DNA of 64,000 nucleotides from assembly GCA_014607495.2 (NCBI GenBank), contig CP053159.1, positions 255,501-319,500 of the forward strand. Reading direction: 5' to 3'. The stretch is from Carposina sasakii. Taxonomy: Eukaryota; Arthropoda; Insecta; Lepidoptera; Carposinidae. Both the position numbers and the translations under genes were made by a program. The notes under the pieces are model-generated. The model was given only the letters and a program-made list of their open reading frames with translations, did not search any database and was not told the DNA's origin. Shown piece by piece: positions 46,001-56,408 of the stretch; positions within the stretch are counted from its first letter, which is position 1; the number at the start of each line of letters is the position of its first letter.

Positions 46001-46793
46001 TTCTATATCATCTTGAAATTAGTCAGTCATTGAAAAAGATGCGAATTTTGTATATTTACTTCAATAACTGTTAAGCTAGATAGTTAGGTATATTTTGAAA
46101 TTTTGTGTAAAACATAAAATAATAATTGTCTATATCTATTAAATTTCATATAATACCGACAGATATTTAGGTCCAGATTCTGGTTGTAAGAGAGTCAAAA
46201 GTAGCTTAAAATAGTTAAAGTACATTTATTTTTTTCTTTGAAATCGGTTTGATATTATTAGGATTTGCATTGTTTTATTTAATTTCAGCCTGAAGTCCTA
46301 CACATAAAAGTCAAATTAGAAATACACGATAAGTAATTAGGATTTTTGTAGTATCGTTGATTGACTTTTTTCAGTCCAGTAATCCCGGGACTGGAAGTAA
46401 TGGCCGGGATTTTATTTTCTACTTGTGATGTATGATGCAATATTTTCCAAAAATATACCTATATCCCATTCATCTTGAGGCCTATTTTTTTACAAAATTT
46501 ATGTCAAATTGTGACTAAAAGTGCAGAGTTAAAATGGAAGTTTTTAACAAAGTTACAAGTTGAGATTATATCCTTTTTACATTGACGTAGATTATTATAT
46601 AAAAATACTTAATATTGTTGTACTCTGGAGAAACAAACTAATATCTACATTACAGCTTCCTAGATAATATAAAAGACATCACGCACAACACGTTTTTAAA
46701 CATGCCTACATCAGGTGTCAGGACGTAAATGAGCGTCGGAGGCAGTTAAAAAAGAAAGAAATCACTGGCTTCGGCACAGATACACAAAAACGC
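46001..46793 (-). other. probable 3' UTR/downstream region of Cdt2
   Basis: AT-rich sequence beyond the Cdt2 stop on the minus strand. TTTATT (AATAAA on the minus strand) occurs near 46226 and 46274 and could serve as poly(A) signals. No other gene. Confidence 0.35.
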
Positions 46794-49700
46794 TCACTTT
46801 TTACCGGCAACACTGAAATATTTGAGTAGCGTTCTAGTTTTCTTAGCACTTTTGGGGGTTCTCTCGTGGGTGGAGTTTCGTCGTACGGGTATATTCTCCT
46901 TAGGACTGGAAGGAGGTTTGTGGTCCTCGGTCCCTCGCTTGTCCCCGTGCCCGCGACTTCGTTCGCGCCGCAGTTGTGTGAGCCAGTCGGCACTGGCCTT
47001 GCGCTTGCGCGGGGACATTAGACGCAGGTGTGGCGCCGAACCGTCTAATACGAAATTCGGGAGATCTCTCGTCGGTGTTCCAAAAGTTATCATTCGCTCG
47101 TTGGAAGGTGATTTCTCTGGCGTTCGCTCTGCGTTCGTTTGAGTCCGAGGGGAAAGTACGCGGCGCGGGGAGGCGGAAAAAGACTTCGATGGGGTTAGAA
47201 ACGAGACGCCCGGTTGAGGAATATAGCTCCAACCGGTATCACTACAAGACTTCTTAGTGGGCGTGGTCTGGTCGTTTTCATGCGGACGTTTGGTTCCCGC
47301 GCGTTTCTCACTCGACTCTTGACATAGCTTTTTAGGTGTACTCGGTCCATCATCGTGCGGTCTTTTGGTTCCTGCGCGCTTTTCGATAGATTCTTGACAT
47401 AGTTTTTTGGGTGTACTCGGTCCATCATCGTGCAAACATTTGGTATTCGATCTTCTATCTTCATGCGAGGCGCCCAATAGGGCGGCCAGACAGCGCTTCC
47501 CCCGGCGCGGCACTGTCGGCTCGCTCGCCGGTCGCTCGGCGGCAGAGCGGTCGCGCGCCGGCGTGCGGTCGAGCCACACGGGCAGTTCCGGCCCGGGCGG
47601 GGCGGGCAGGGCGCGGCCGCGCAGACGGGCGGGCGCGGGCGGGTGCTCGGGTCCGACCCGCCACAGCTTGTGTCGCGCGTCGTCGCCGCACGTGACGAGC
47701 GCGAGCGGGCCGGGTCGGCGCCACGCCACGCACGTCACCTCGGCCGCGTGGCCGCCCAGCCGTGCCACTGGGTGCGGGGAGTTCACGTTCCAGATGTACG
47801 CGAACTTGTCGCTGCTGCCGCAAGCTAGGTACCTGGGATTTTGTATAGTAGTACGAGTTGTAGTTACTCTAAAGATGGTACAATAAGTATCACTAAATAT
47901 TATAAAACAAAGTCGCTTCCCGCTGTTTATCGGTCCCTATAAGTATGTGTAAGTAAGGTCATATCATCACAATAATCATCAGCCTATTGCAGTCCACTGC
48001 TGGACGTAGGCCTCTCCCAGGGCACGCCACAAGACTGAGGGGTATTTGCCCATAGTCACCACGCTGGGCAGACGGGTTGGTGACCGCAGTTTGTATTTTG
48101 GACTATGTTGTCAACACGGGAGACGCTGCTGCCCACCTCCCGGGAACCCTTAATCGCCTCGTACGATACCCACGGGCAGACATGGGGTGGTACGAATTCT
48201 ACTCTGCCACGCGGTAAGTTAGGTAAGGTATATTTATTAATCGGATCCACAACAGACGATCCAACTTGGATACAGGATTGTGATCACGGATCGCGCTTGC
48301 CCGCTGCAGCGGCATTTCTTGCGATCCTGGCAGACTGCTCCAAATCGATCTGTCAGTTAAACTCCGATTTGCTATAGAGTTACAAGGGCATCGACGACGA
48401 ATTGTCGCAGCAGCAGCTCATGTTTTACTAACACACTTGCGACAGATAACGTCAAAAAGAAAAAGACAGTACTGGGTCAAAACGATTTATGAAATCCGGT
48501 TAGAATATGGAAGTCGGCTATACAACTGGTTAATGATGGAGCGTCCACACTGCGCGGGTCATGAGACTGAGGCAAAGGTGCCAAATCTGACCAACAAATT
48601 CGCGACAAATTCGCGCGCTTTAAATCTGTAGTTCAGATGTGTGAGGCTCGCCTACACCAGACGCTTCTGCCGTGCGCGATCGGAGCGCGTTGGATCGTCT
48701 GGTGTGGATCTGGCTATTGAAAAGCTGTATCCACACCAGAGGACCCAGCAGCCTCTTGCCGCGCGCGGTATGGACGTACGGTTGTGTTGACGCTCGCTCT
48801 GATTAACACATGAATGTGAACGTTTAATCTCCCTGTATATGGAGCGTAGATGCATATGGGACCCCAACGACAGCTCTTATACTAATAGAGGTGCTTGGCG
48901 GCACATCAGTCGTGACATGAGCTGCTGCGGAAATTCGTCGTCCATGCGCGTGTAGGTCAGATTTCAACTGATGGATCGATTTCTTGCGTGTTAGAGCATG
49001 TCTGCCAGGATCGCAAGAAATGCCGCTGCATCGGACGAGCGCGATCCGTGAATGTACGATCTTAGATCGCCGATCCATGTTGGATCGTTTGGTATTTTTT
49101 CAAAACGCAAATAGAACAGAGCACTTGTAATCTCGTCGAAGTTCAAAGAGTGAGATAGACCTGGAATGCTAAACCATAAGTTGCATAGAAACCTATAAAA
49201 GAAGGCACAGAATTTACACCTAAATTATTTATGTAAAACAAGATAAGAAAACGACTAACCTGCCATCAGGGCTGATGCTGGCCTTGACGTAGAAGCTGGC
49301 GGGCTCGTGCCCCGCGTACAGACGCTCGGGCGCGGTGGCGGGCGGCCGGTAGCGGTACAGCGCGCCGTCCAGGCAGCACGCGTACAGCCGTCCGCCGCGC
49401 GCCGCCAGCGCAGACACGCCGCGCGCGCGCGCGCCGCCCGCCGCCAGCACTAGTGCGGGCAGCGCCGCGCGCCGCGCCGCGTGCGTGCGCCGCAGGTCCC
49501 ACGCCTATAGATATACATCGTCGTCAGCCAATTGCAGTCCACTGCTGGACGTAGGCATCCCCCAGGGCTATAGCTCGATCTCCCGTTTATGCCATCCAAT
49601 TACTACCAGACGCCCTCTTTAAGTCTCCGGCTACACTTGCCGAAGCGCGGTCTCCATTCGAGAACCCGCTTACTCCAACGATCCTACGACAGATGTTACC

Positions 49701-52700
49701 CGCCCACTGCCAGTTCAGTCTGCTACATTTGACTACTTGTCACCTTGGCCTTCTGCCGGATAATATCGTTTCGGACTTTGTCTAATTAACGAGATCCCGA
49801 GCCTTTTATATTGATGATTATTGACCAAGGTCCACGTCACGGCTCCGTAGGTCATAGCTGGCAGAATGCACTGATCGAACACCTTGGTCATTGTGACAAG
49901 GATCAAAGATATGACGCAACTTCCCAAACGCTGCCCACCCTAGCTGCACTCTTCTGGTGATTTCCCCCTCGAAGTTGTCTTTACCCAACTGCAATATTTG
50001 CCCAAGGTACACATACTTCTGGACAACTTCTAGAGCCGGGTACCGGCTCAGAAATGATGTGCCGATTGAACATGACCTTGACTTTGTCCAGGTTCATCCC
50101 GAGTTCCACACGCCTCGAGGCAGCATTGAGGCTAGACAGCATTTTTTGCAAGTCCTGCAGCGATTTAGCCATTAAGATTATATCGTCGGCAAAGCGGAGA
50201 TGCGTGAGATATTCATCTTTGACGTTGATGCCAATGCTAGTCCATCCCTCTGTAACGTCTTGAAGACATGCTCCATCGCGTTGGTGAAGAGTTTCAGGAT
50301 ATGACATCACCCTGTCTCACATCTCGGGAGTAGTTGGATCGGTCCTGTTTGGTGGGTTTGGAATTGAACGGACATCGTTGCTATTGGGTACTGTAGATAT
50401 TTTCAGCACCTCTACATATAGCCAGTCAATTTGGCATCGCTACAAGGATTTCATAACGGCCCAGCTTTCGATGGAGTCGAAGGCTTTCTCTCAGTCCACA
50501 AAAGCCATACACAGCGGTTGGTTATACTCTTCTGACTTCTGCATAACCTGCCGTACAGTATGGTTGTGGTCCACGGTTCACTTTCGTCTAGCCTTTGCGA
50601 AACCCGGCCTGTTCCGGTAACTGGAAGGCGTCAAATCTTAATGCCAGACGATTCGTAACGACTCTCGAGAACAGCTTGTAGACGTGGCTCAGAAGTGTGA
50701 TCGGCCTATGGTTTTTGAGGAGCGTTTTGTCTCTCTTTTTAAAAAACAATGCCATCTGCTCCACGCCTTCAAAGTAGTCTAATTTGCCAATACGAAGTTA
50801 AATAACCTTTTGACTTCTTCAAGGACTGGTTCTCCTCCAGCCTTAAGGAGCTCAGAGGCAGGGATGTTAGGGAGCTCCGTAACCGTAACCGAAACTATCG
50901 GATATCCGATGTAAAAATTATCCGTAACCGAAATAAAAGTTTCGGATAACTAATATCGGATATGGGCGGAGCATAATTGAGACACGTTATGACAAGTTGT
51001 TTTGAACGGCCCTACCAAATTGTGACATATAAATAAAACCATTATATTCACTATTTGTATTTACTTTTAAATTCCTTAAAATTCTAATATCCGTAGCCGA
51101 AATTATTCGAAACTAACGAATAATCTGAAATAATTTCATATCCGTATCCGGTACAATAATCATTCCTATATCCGTATCCAATCCGTACCCGAAATTTTAT
51201 ATCTATAACATCCCTGCTCAGAGGCCACACCGTTCTTCCCGAGAGCCTTCCCATTCTTAAGCTGTCTGAAAGCGGCCCCGATTTCATCTGTAAAGTCTAT
51301 ATCTACGTCCGGGAGATCGACCGTAAAGTGGCGGGTAGGGTTCGAAATTATCAAGATAAATATTTTTTGGATAATTATCCTAGTTCATTTTCCATTTAAC
51401 TTCTTCTGCTTCCGTTATACGTAGCCAAGGTCAATCGGTTTTGATAGCCTTTATCCGTAGCCCGGGGATTTTTGCACCCCCTGCCACACCAAGGCCGGGT
51501 CCCTGCCGTGGTTCGAGATAGTATAGCGACCGGGAACTGGAGACCTGTTTTATTGACATTTTCCGGGGGGTTTTGCCCATAGTCACCACACTGGGTAGGC
51601 GGGTTGGTGACCGCAATGTTATTTTGCCCGTCTCTCGGAAACCCGTAATCGTCTTGTACGATACTCACGGACAGGCATAGGGTGGTACAAATTCTACTCT
51701 GCCGGAACCATGCGGCGGACACAATTAAAGTAGAACATAGAATTAATTTGTAAGTACAACATATTGGTATAATTATATAATATGTATAACATACAGACAC
51801 GCCGCCTGGCTGCCATCATTAACGTCGGTATTTTTACCAACGTTGTTTGTAATCTTTAGAAAGCTATACTATTAGGCGATGGGTCCACCACCTGTCACTA
51901 CTAACCGAACTTGTACATCTCAACTATACCCTCAAAATTGGTCAGAAGTGGCACCATGTGGTTCTATCGACCCTTGGTACTCTGCCTACCCCGTAAGCAC
52001 AGATTACTCCCTAAAAGATTCCGCATACAAGGCAGCAGCTGCGCACCACGAGTATATGTAATTGTACTCATGTAAACGCAAACTTCAATTCTTTACACTA
52101 GTACTGACCAAGTATTTGATCTGAGTGCGCGTGATTTCGTTGCATTTTCTAATTTACTTTTTGTATTGTTTTTACGCGTAAAAGTAAAAAAAAATGACAA
52201 CGGGTTCTGTAAAATGGTGCGGGAAGATTTCTAGAATAAATAGCTATAAGAAAGATGGCATAACTTTTCATCAGTAATTAAAAACATTTTACATTTTATG
52301 TCTTACGGAGCTCAAGTTACATTGGGTAAAAAAATGTTGCTCCGAAAAATGACAGCTCCCGTTTGTCTTTTTTTGAAAAGTCCCTTTCTCTCATTATTAT
52401 GTTTATCTCTTTTTGTTTCTTCCAGTGTTTGACGTTGACAGAACTAGTGTTGGACGAATTCAAGAAATTGAACGTATCGATATAAGTAATGATTTTTAAC
52501 GTTACATTTGTTATTTTATACCTATTATACTTACTAATATACAAAGCTAGAAAGTTTTTTTAGCTTAACACGCTAATCTCAGGAACTACTGGTTCAATTT
52601 GAAAAAATATTTTTGTGTTGGATAGTTCATTAATTTATCGAGGATAGTTATCAATTAATCGAGGAAGGCTAGGTTTTTTTTAAGTACTTTACGCTAACGG

Positions 52701-55700
52701 AGTCGCGGAATAGGTACAGCTAGTCTATACAAATAAATAAAATTGAAGTGTCTGTTTGTAATTCAATACAAAAAGAAAAATGTCCACGCAGAAAAAGCGT
52801 CCTTTCTTTACACAATTGCGCTATAAGTATACAACTAGAAGACTCACCTTAATGTTCCCGTCGCACTCGCCGCTCGACATAAGCGTGACGTCATCGATGA
52901 ACGCGAGCGCGGTGACGCTCCCCGCCCGCGCGCCCTCCACCCGCGCGCGCTTGGCGGAGCGGGGCGCGGGGGGCGCGGGGGGCGCGTGCACTCCGCACAG
53001 CCAGCTGTCGGGCCGCGCCAGCACCGCGCCCCCCGCACCCCCCACAGGTGCGACGCCCGCACGCGTGTCCCACAGCAGGATGCAGCCGTCGCGCGCGCCG
53101 CTCGCGAACACCTAGTTAATAAGCATTCACTTACAGAATCCCGCCCCCTTATTACCTAGCAAAAGCAAAGCGATAGCGAAAATTGTACAAAAATCGCTGA
53201 TTGCTAGTCAAATTCGTATTACGTAAAATGAATTTCAAAGGAACTTTGACAGTTCAAGGCGAATATTGTACAATTTTCGCTAACGCATCGCTTCGGCTTT
53301 GCTATTGCAAATTAGGTAATCAGGGGGCCGAGTGCGTGACAATTTTGACCCAGTGACTTAATTTGACCGACTCACGGCCTATTTCAATACTAGAGATCGT
53401 AAAGAATCTCAGAATATTGTTGTTTCAAATTTAAATTTTAGTAAAACACTTAAAGTATGCTAAAACTCTCAAGATCAAAATAAAGATCAAGATAAAGTTA
53501 TTGAAAATTCCTTCTATACCTCTCCAACAATAACCTTCTTAATCCTTATCAATCTGGCTAGAAAAGGACACAGCACAGTCACTGCTCTGTTGAAAGTAAC
53601 CGACGACATTCGTCAGGCTATGGACAACAGACAAGCTACAATCCTGACTCTGTTGGATTTTAGCAGTGCTTTTAACTGTGTCGACTTTGACATTTTACTG
53701 GGCACTCTTAAACGTATCTCCTCAGGTAATAACGTGGTTCGATTCTTATCTTATTGCAGTTTATACGCTCGGACGAGATGGCATCTGACTGGTGCGAGCT
53801 TACTGCAGGTGTGCCTCAGGGTGGCGTACTCTCGCCTCTCCTGTTTTCTATCTTCATCAAAGCTGAGTGGTGTCATCCAGTTTCCATCTCTATGCAGATG
53901 ATCTGCAGCTATATCATCACTTTGACCGGCCACTGTTCTGATGAACCAAGACTTGGAAAAACTTTATAACTGGGCACAGTCATTTGGTCTTGTTTTCAAT
54001 CCCAGTAAATCCCAGGCAACGATTATAGCTAGTAGGCACCTGCATGGCTTATTAGGTCAGTCCGTCATACCGCAACTATATTATAATGGGACTGCTATTC
54101 ATTAACGGACTAAAAATCTTGGGGTTAACAATAATCTCTCCTGGTCATTTCAGGTCAACGAGGTAAGTAGGAAGGTGCATTCTGCTTTTCACGCTCTTAA
54201 ACCTTCAGAACTTTCTTCTGAAGTCGTTTAAGAGCTTTCTTCCCTTCAAAATAAAAATCTCTCTGATCCAATCACTTCTTCTTCCCTTGCTAGACTATGC
54301 ATATTTTCTATCTTGATGCCAATGAGGAGCTGCTCAATAAACTGGAACGACTCCAGAATATCCGTTAATATATGGTTTACGCATATGATCACGTTTCTCA
54401 GCATAGATAAGATGGCTCCCAATCAGACTAATGCGCATAACTCTTTTATTTAAAATTCTTTATGATCGATAACGTGAAAGATTTGAGTAAATTACAGCTT
54501 CCTTTAGATTTATTTATTTCAAGAAAAGCTATGGAACTCGCTGCCTCACTCTGTGAAAGATGTTTTAAATAAGGACCATTCATTATCTTCCCATCTTCTT
54601 GATTAATAGTGTCTAATTGGTTTCTTACTATAATAATTACAATGTATACTGTTTATGTGTTTTATTTAGGACCTTAAACTATAGTAAAACTACTCCTGGC
54701 AGTTACTTAAAAAGAGTATGGTTATGTACAGATTCTAGACAATTTATTTTTATTTATTTGCAGCCATGAATTTGTTCACCTGAAAGTGCGTGATTACACC
54801 CGTGCAAAGCCGGGGCAGGTAATATATAACCTTCAATAAATGGGCTGTCTTAACACTGAAATTTTTTCAAACCGGACCAGGAATGCCCAAGATAAACGTG
54901 TTCAACAAGACAAACTCTTCAGCTTAGTATAAATAACCTATGTGAAACAGATTGAATGTATTAAGATTTGTAAATAATAATTACAATTTGCCTTAAACTA
55001 TAGTAACTACTCCTGTGTGCCCATTCATTTCCATCCTCTCTATTGTATATCGGTCTGATCCATGTCTTGGTCATTTTGACCATCTCTTCAATTACATTGT
55101 CTACCCTTGTTTCTTTTATGGCTACTAGGACGCCATAATGTTACAGTTTTAACGAATTTATTATTCTACAGCAAATACATAGTCAATAGTGTTAACGTTA
55201 AATCAGTATTGACTAGATGCACATACCTGCGGCGAGGTGGGCCTGAAGGCTACGGTCTTGACAGATCTTGTGTGCGTAACACACGTGAGCACGCGCCGCA
55301 CGCCCCCCGCACCGCCCGCGTCCCACAGGCATGCTGTGTGGTCTCCTAGAACGCAGTATTACCATATAGCTAGTAATTGTTAATAAAGGCTATCTTTATC
55401 TAGTGTGAGTTTTGTCAAGCTCCATAATTGAAAAGCCTTGTCCTTACAAGATGTCATCGTAAAAGTATCAACATGAAAACACCTTCATACAAAACACTAA
55501 CAACAATAAATTGCTTGAAATTAATATACTTACCAACTTAATATAAGTAAGAAAATAAAATAAGGCATGTACCTGAGACTGTAACAAAGTTAGTATGCTG
55601 GGGCATCCACGCAAGATCAAACACAGCATTGTTGTGACACTGGAATCCATCCAACTTACTCGCTGCACCCACTTTTGATGTGTCCTTAAACCAAGGGAAT

Positions 55701-56408
55701 TAAACATAGTCAAATTCATGTAAAACTGTAAGAGCTATACATGTGTTTTTTCTAAAAAATTTAAGACAAAATAATTAATAACAAAAGACTTATTTTCTTC
55801 AGTGTGTGTCTTAAGCCCTTCTAATTAAAGCACACAATGAAGTCATTAAACAACCAAGTATAAAATCTTCACTTGTATTGTATTAATTTATTTGACGGCC
55901 GACTGGTGTAGTAGGTAGGAATCCCGGTAGGTGCAAACATTGATATGATGAATATCAATGTTGCTTAGTACCCACGACACAAGACCTTAGGGATCTTAAT
56001 GTGGGACTAGGTTAATGTGTTGTGTAGTATACATAGTGTGTGTGAATTAATGACCAAACTAATCAAAGTTGTCGTATTGTTACCTGTAGGGCTACTCGGC
56101 CATCTTCGTTGGCTAAGGCCAGTATGTGCTCGTAGCCGGGAGCCTCCGCGAACCGACACGCGAATATCGGAGGGTCCTGGTCGTACGACACCGGAACCAG
56201 GTTGTCTTGCAGACCGTAGAAACACTCATCTTCTTGCACCACCAAACGTCGCAATACATGATCATAGTTGATTTCATTACCTTTAATATCAAACAAAGAA
56301 AGTAGTTTCTAGAATAATAGATAAGAATAACCTAAAAAATATTGGTGAAAGATTTTGTTACTTACAAATCCCTAGCTGCCGATCAATTAAGCTCTGGATG
56401 AAGTTCAT
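46794..56408 (-). CDS. l(2)dtl: Cdt2 / L(2)dtl, CRL4 ubiquitin ligase substrate receptor
   Basis: Seven minus-strand exons join in phase to 672 aa: 56408-56366, 56280-56084, 55684-55573, 55345-55227, 53111-52848, 49504-49260 and 47832-46794. Cdt2 (DTL) docks PCNA-bound Cdt1, Set8 and p21/Dacapo onto Cul4-Ddb1 to prevent re-replication. The N-terminus MNFIQSLIDRQLGI parallels that of vertebrate DTL. WD40 blades follow: AVFDLAWMP...GDHTACLWD, SVKTVAFRP...ARDGCILLWDTR (residues 158-174), SVTALAFIDD...GNIKAWDLR (to 250), FYVKASISPDGRYLACGSSDKFAYIWN, and HAAEVTCVAWR...HKLWRV. Both DDB1-binding WDxR motifs (WDTR171-174, WDLR247-250) are intact. The tail is Ser/Pro/Thr-rich with CDK-type TPKK sites, a 75-bp internal repeat, and a PIP-box-like LLKYF end. 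Exons 5-7 are extremely GC-rich; exons 1-3 are not. Introns are full of transposons. Confidence 0.93.
46815..46838 (-). other. C-terminal degenerate PIP box of Cdt2
   Basis: Residues 659-666, TRTLLKYF, six residues before the end, fit the PCNA-interaction pattern Q-x-x-h-x-x-a-a except that T replaces the glutamine. Basic residues (KSAKKTRT before, AGKK after) flank it. Vertebrate Cdt2 also carries a PIP-like sequence near its C-terminus that helps it stay on PCNA. Confidence 0.55.
47230..47455 (-). repeat. 75-bp in-frame tandem repeat within the Cdt2 tail
   Basis: Three units of 25 codons: two near-identical (HDDGPSTPKKLCQES-EKRAG) and a third diverged (HENDQTTPTKKSC). On the plus strand 'gtgtactcggtccatcatcgtgc' recurs exactly 75 bases apart. 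Each unit carries a T-P-x-K motif suited to CDK phosphorylation and a basic cluster. Confidence 0.8.
47974..48216 (-). repeat. SINE/LINE-tail repeat, inverted
   Basis: Begins with the inverted tail 'atcagcctattgcagtccactgctggacgtaggcc' and ends 'gaattctactctgccacgcgg'; same family as 38797-39021. Lies in the last intron of Cdt2. Confidence 0.7.
48247..49094. mobile_element. Harbinger-type DNA transposon remnant with long inverted repeats
   Basis: Inverted arms of about 180-200 bases (48247-48430 and 48890-49094) share 'gcagcggcatttcttgcgatcctggcagac'. Between them, the plus strand encodes RQYWVKTIYEIRLEYGSRLY (about 48460-48525), which resembles the region near the N-terminus of PIF/Harbinger transposases (R-x-F/Y-W-V-x-x-x-x-x-x-R). 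At 48690-48760, 'ggatcgtctggtgtgga...atccacaccaga' looks like two further element ends, so two copies may have collided. In the last Cdt2 intron; defective. Confidence 0.55.
49512..51420 (-). pseudogene. RTE-like LINE relic, interrupted by a hAT MITE
   Basis: Minus-strand reverse-transcriptase fragments: AFRQLKNGKALGKNGVASEQ (near 51240-51310), then after the MITE LRFADDIILMAKSLQDLQKM and LNAASRRVELGMNLDKVKVM (50060-50230). FADD is the RT catalytic box; spacing fits RTE/BovB-like clades. Several frameshifts and stops are present. Its 3' end 'gcagtccactgctggacgtaggc' (inverted, 49526-49550) is shared with the SINE family. It lies in the Cdt2 intron between exons 5 and 6 and reaches to within about 10 bases of exon 6. 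Confidence 0.75.
50859..51216. mobile_element. hAT MITE nested in the LINE, CAGGGATGTTA ends
   Basis: Perfect 11-base inverted ends CAGGGATGTTA / TAACATCCCTG and perfect 8-base duplications CTCAGAGG (50851-50858, 51217-51224). The 358-base interior is built from variants of 'tatccgtaaccgaa' in both orientations. The insertion splits the LINE reverse-transcriptase frame. Confidence 0.9.
51555..51718 (-). repeat. SINE/LINE-tail repeat, inverted and truncated
   Basis: 'gttttgcccatagtcaccacactgggtaggcgggttggtgaccgca' to 'ctactctgccggaaccatgcggcgg' matches the body of 47974-48216; the tail side is missing. Confidence 0.65.
51873..51995. repeat. SINE-like repeat (copy 2 of 2)
   Basis: Nearly identical to 4160-4275 ('gaacttgtacatctcaactataccctcaaaattggtcagaagtggcaccatgtggttctatcg'). 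High identity suggests recent activity. Confidence 0.65.
52527..52723 (+). mobile_element. Helitron-like element (Lep1 type), short
   Basis: 'tactaatatacaaagctag', 'cacgctaatctcaggaactactggttcaatttgaaa' and 'gttggatagttcattaatttatcgagga' followed by 'ggtacagctag' are signature blocks of lepidopteran Lep1 Helitrons. Confidence 0.65.
53144..53327. mobile_element. MITE, CCCCCTTATTACCTA family, in a Cdt2 intron
   Basis: Ends CCCCCTTATTACCTA and TAGGTAATCAGGGGG are inverted with one mismatch. Almost identical to 5168-5352. It lies 32 bases from the Cdt2 exon 5 acceptor. Confidence 0.8.
53560..54600 (+). pseudogene. Jockey-like LINE reverse-transcriptase relic
   Basis: Frames in succession: VTDDIRQAMDNRQATILTLL then DFSSAFNCVDFDILL (RT box A), CELTAGVPQGGVLSPLLFSI (box B) and HLYADDLQLY (box C). 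The order is right for a non-LTR reverse transcriptase, with frameshifts between boxes and stops downstream. It lies on the opposite strand of the Cdt2 intron between exons 4 and 5. Both ends truncated. Confidence 0.8.
55895..56013 (+). repeat. SINE fragment
   Basis: 'gacggccgactggtgtagtaggtaggaatcccgg' resembles a tRNA-derived head, followed by 'gtacccacgacacaagaccttagggatcttaatgtgggactagg'; the latter recurs inverted at 33824-33860. Confidence 0.45.

Noticed and set aside
46822..47886. Long plus-strand frames opposite the Cdt2 last exon (106 and 159 codons)
   Set aside because: They are antisense shadows of a GC-rich coding exon; their products are Arg/Ala-rich with no family, while the minus frame encodes clear Cdt2.
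52780..53115. 111-codon plus-strand frame
   Set aside because: Antisense shadow of Cdt2 exon 5, whose minus-strand frame matches WD40 sequence and splices in phase.
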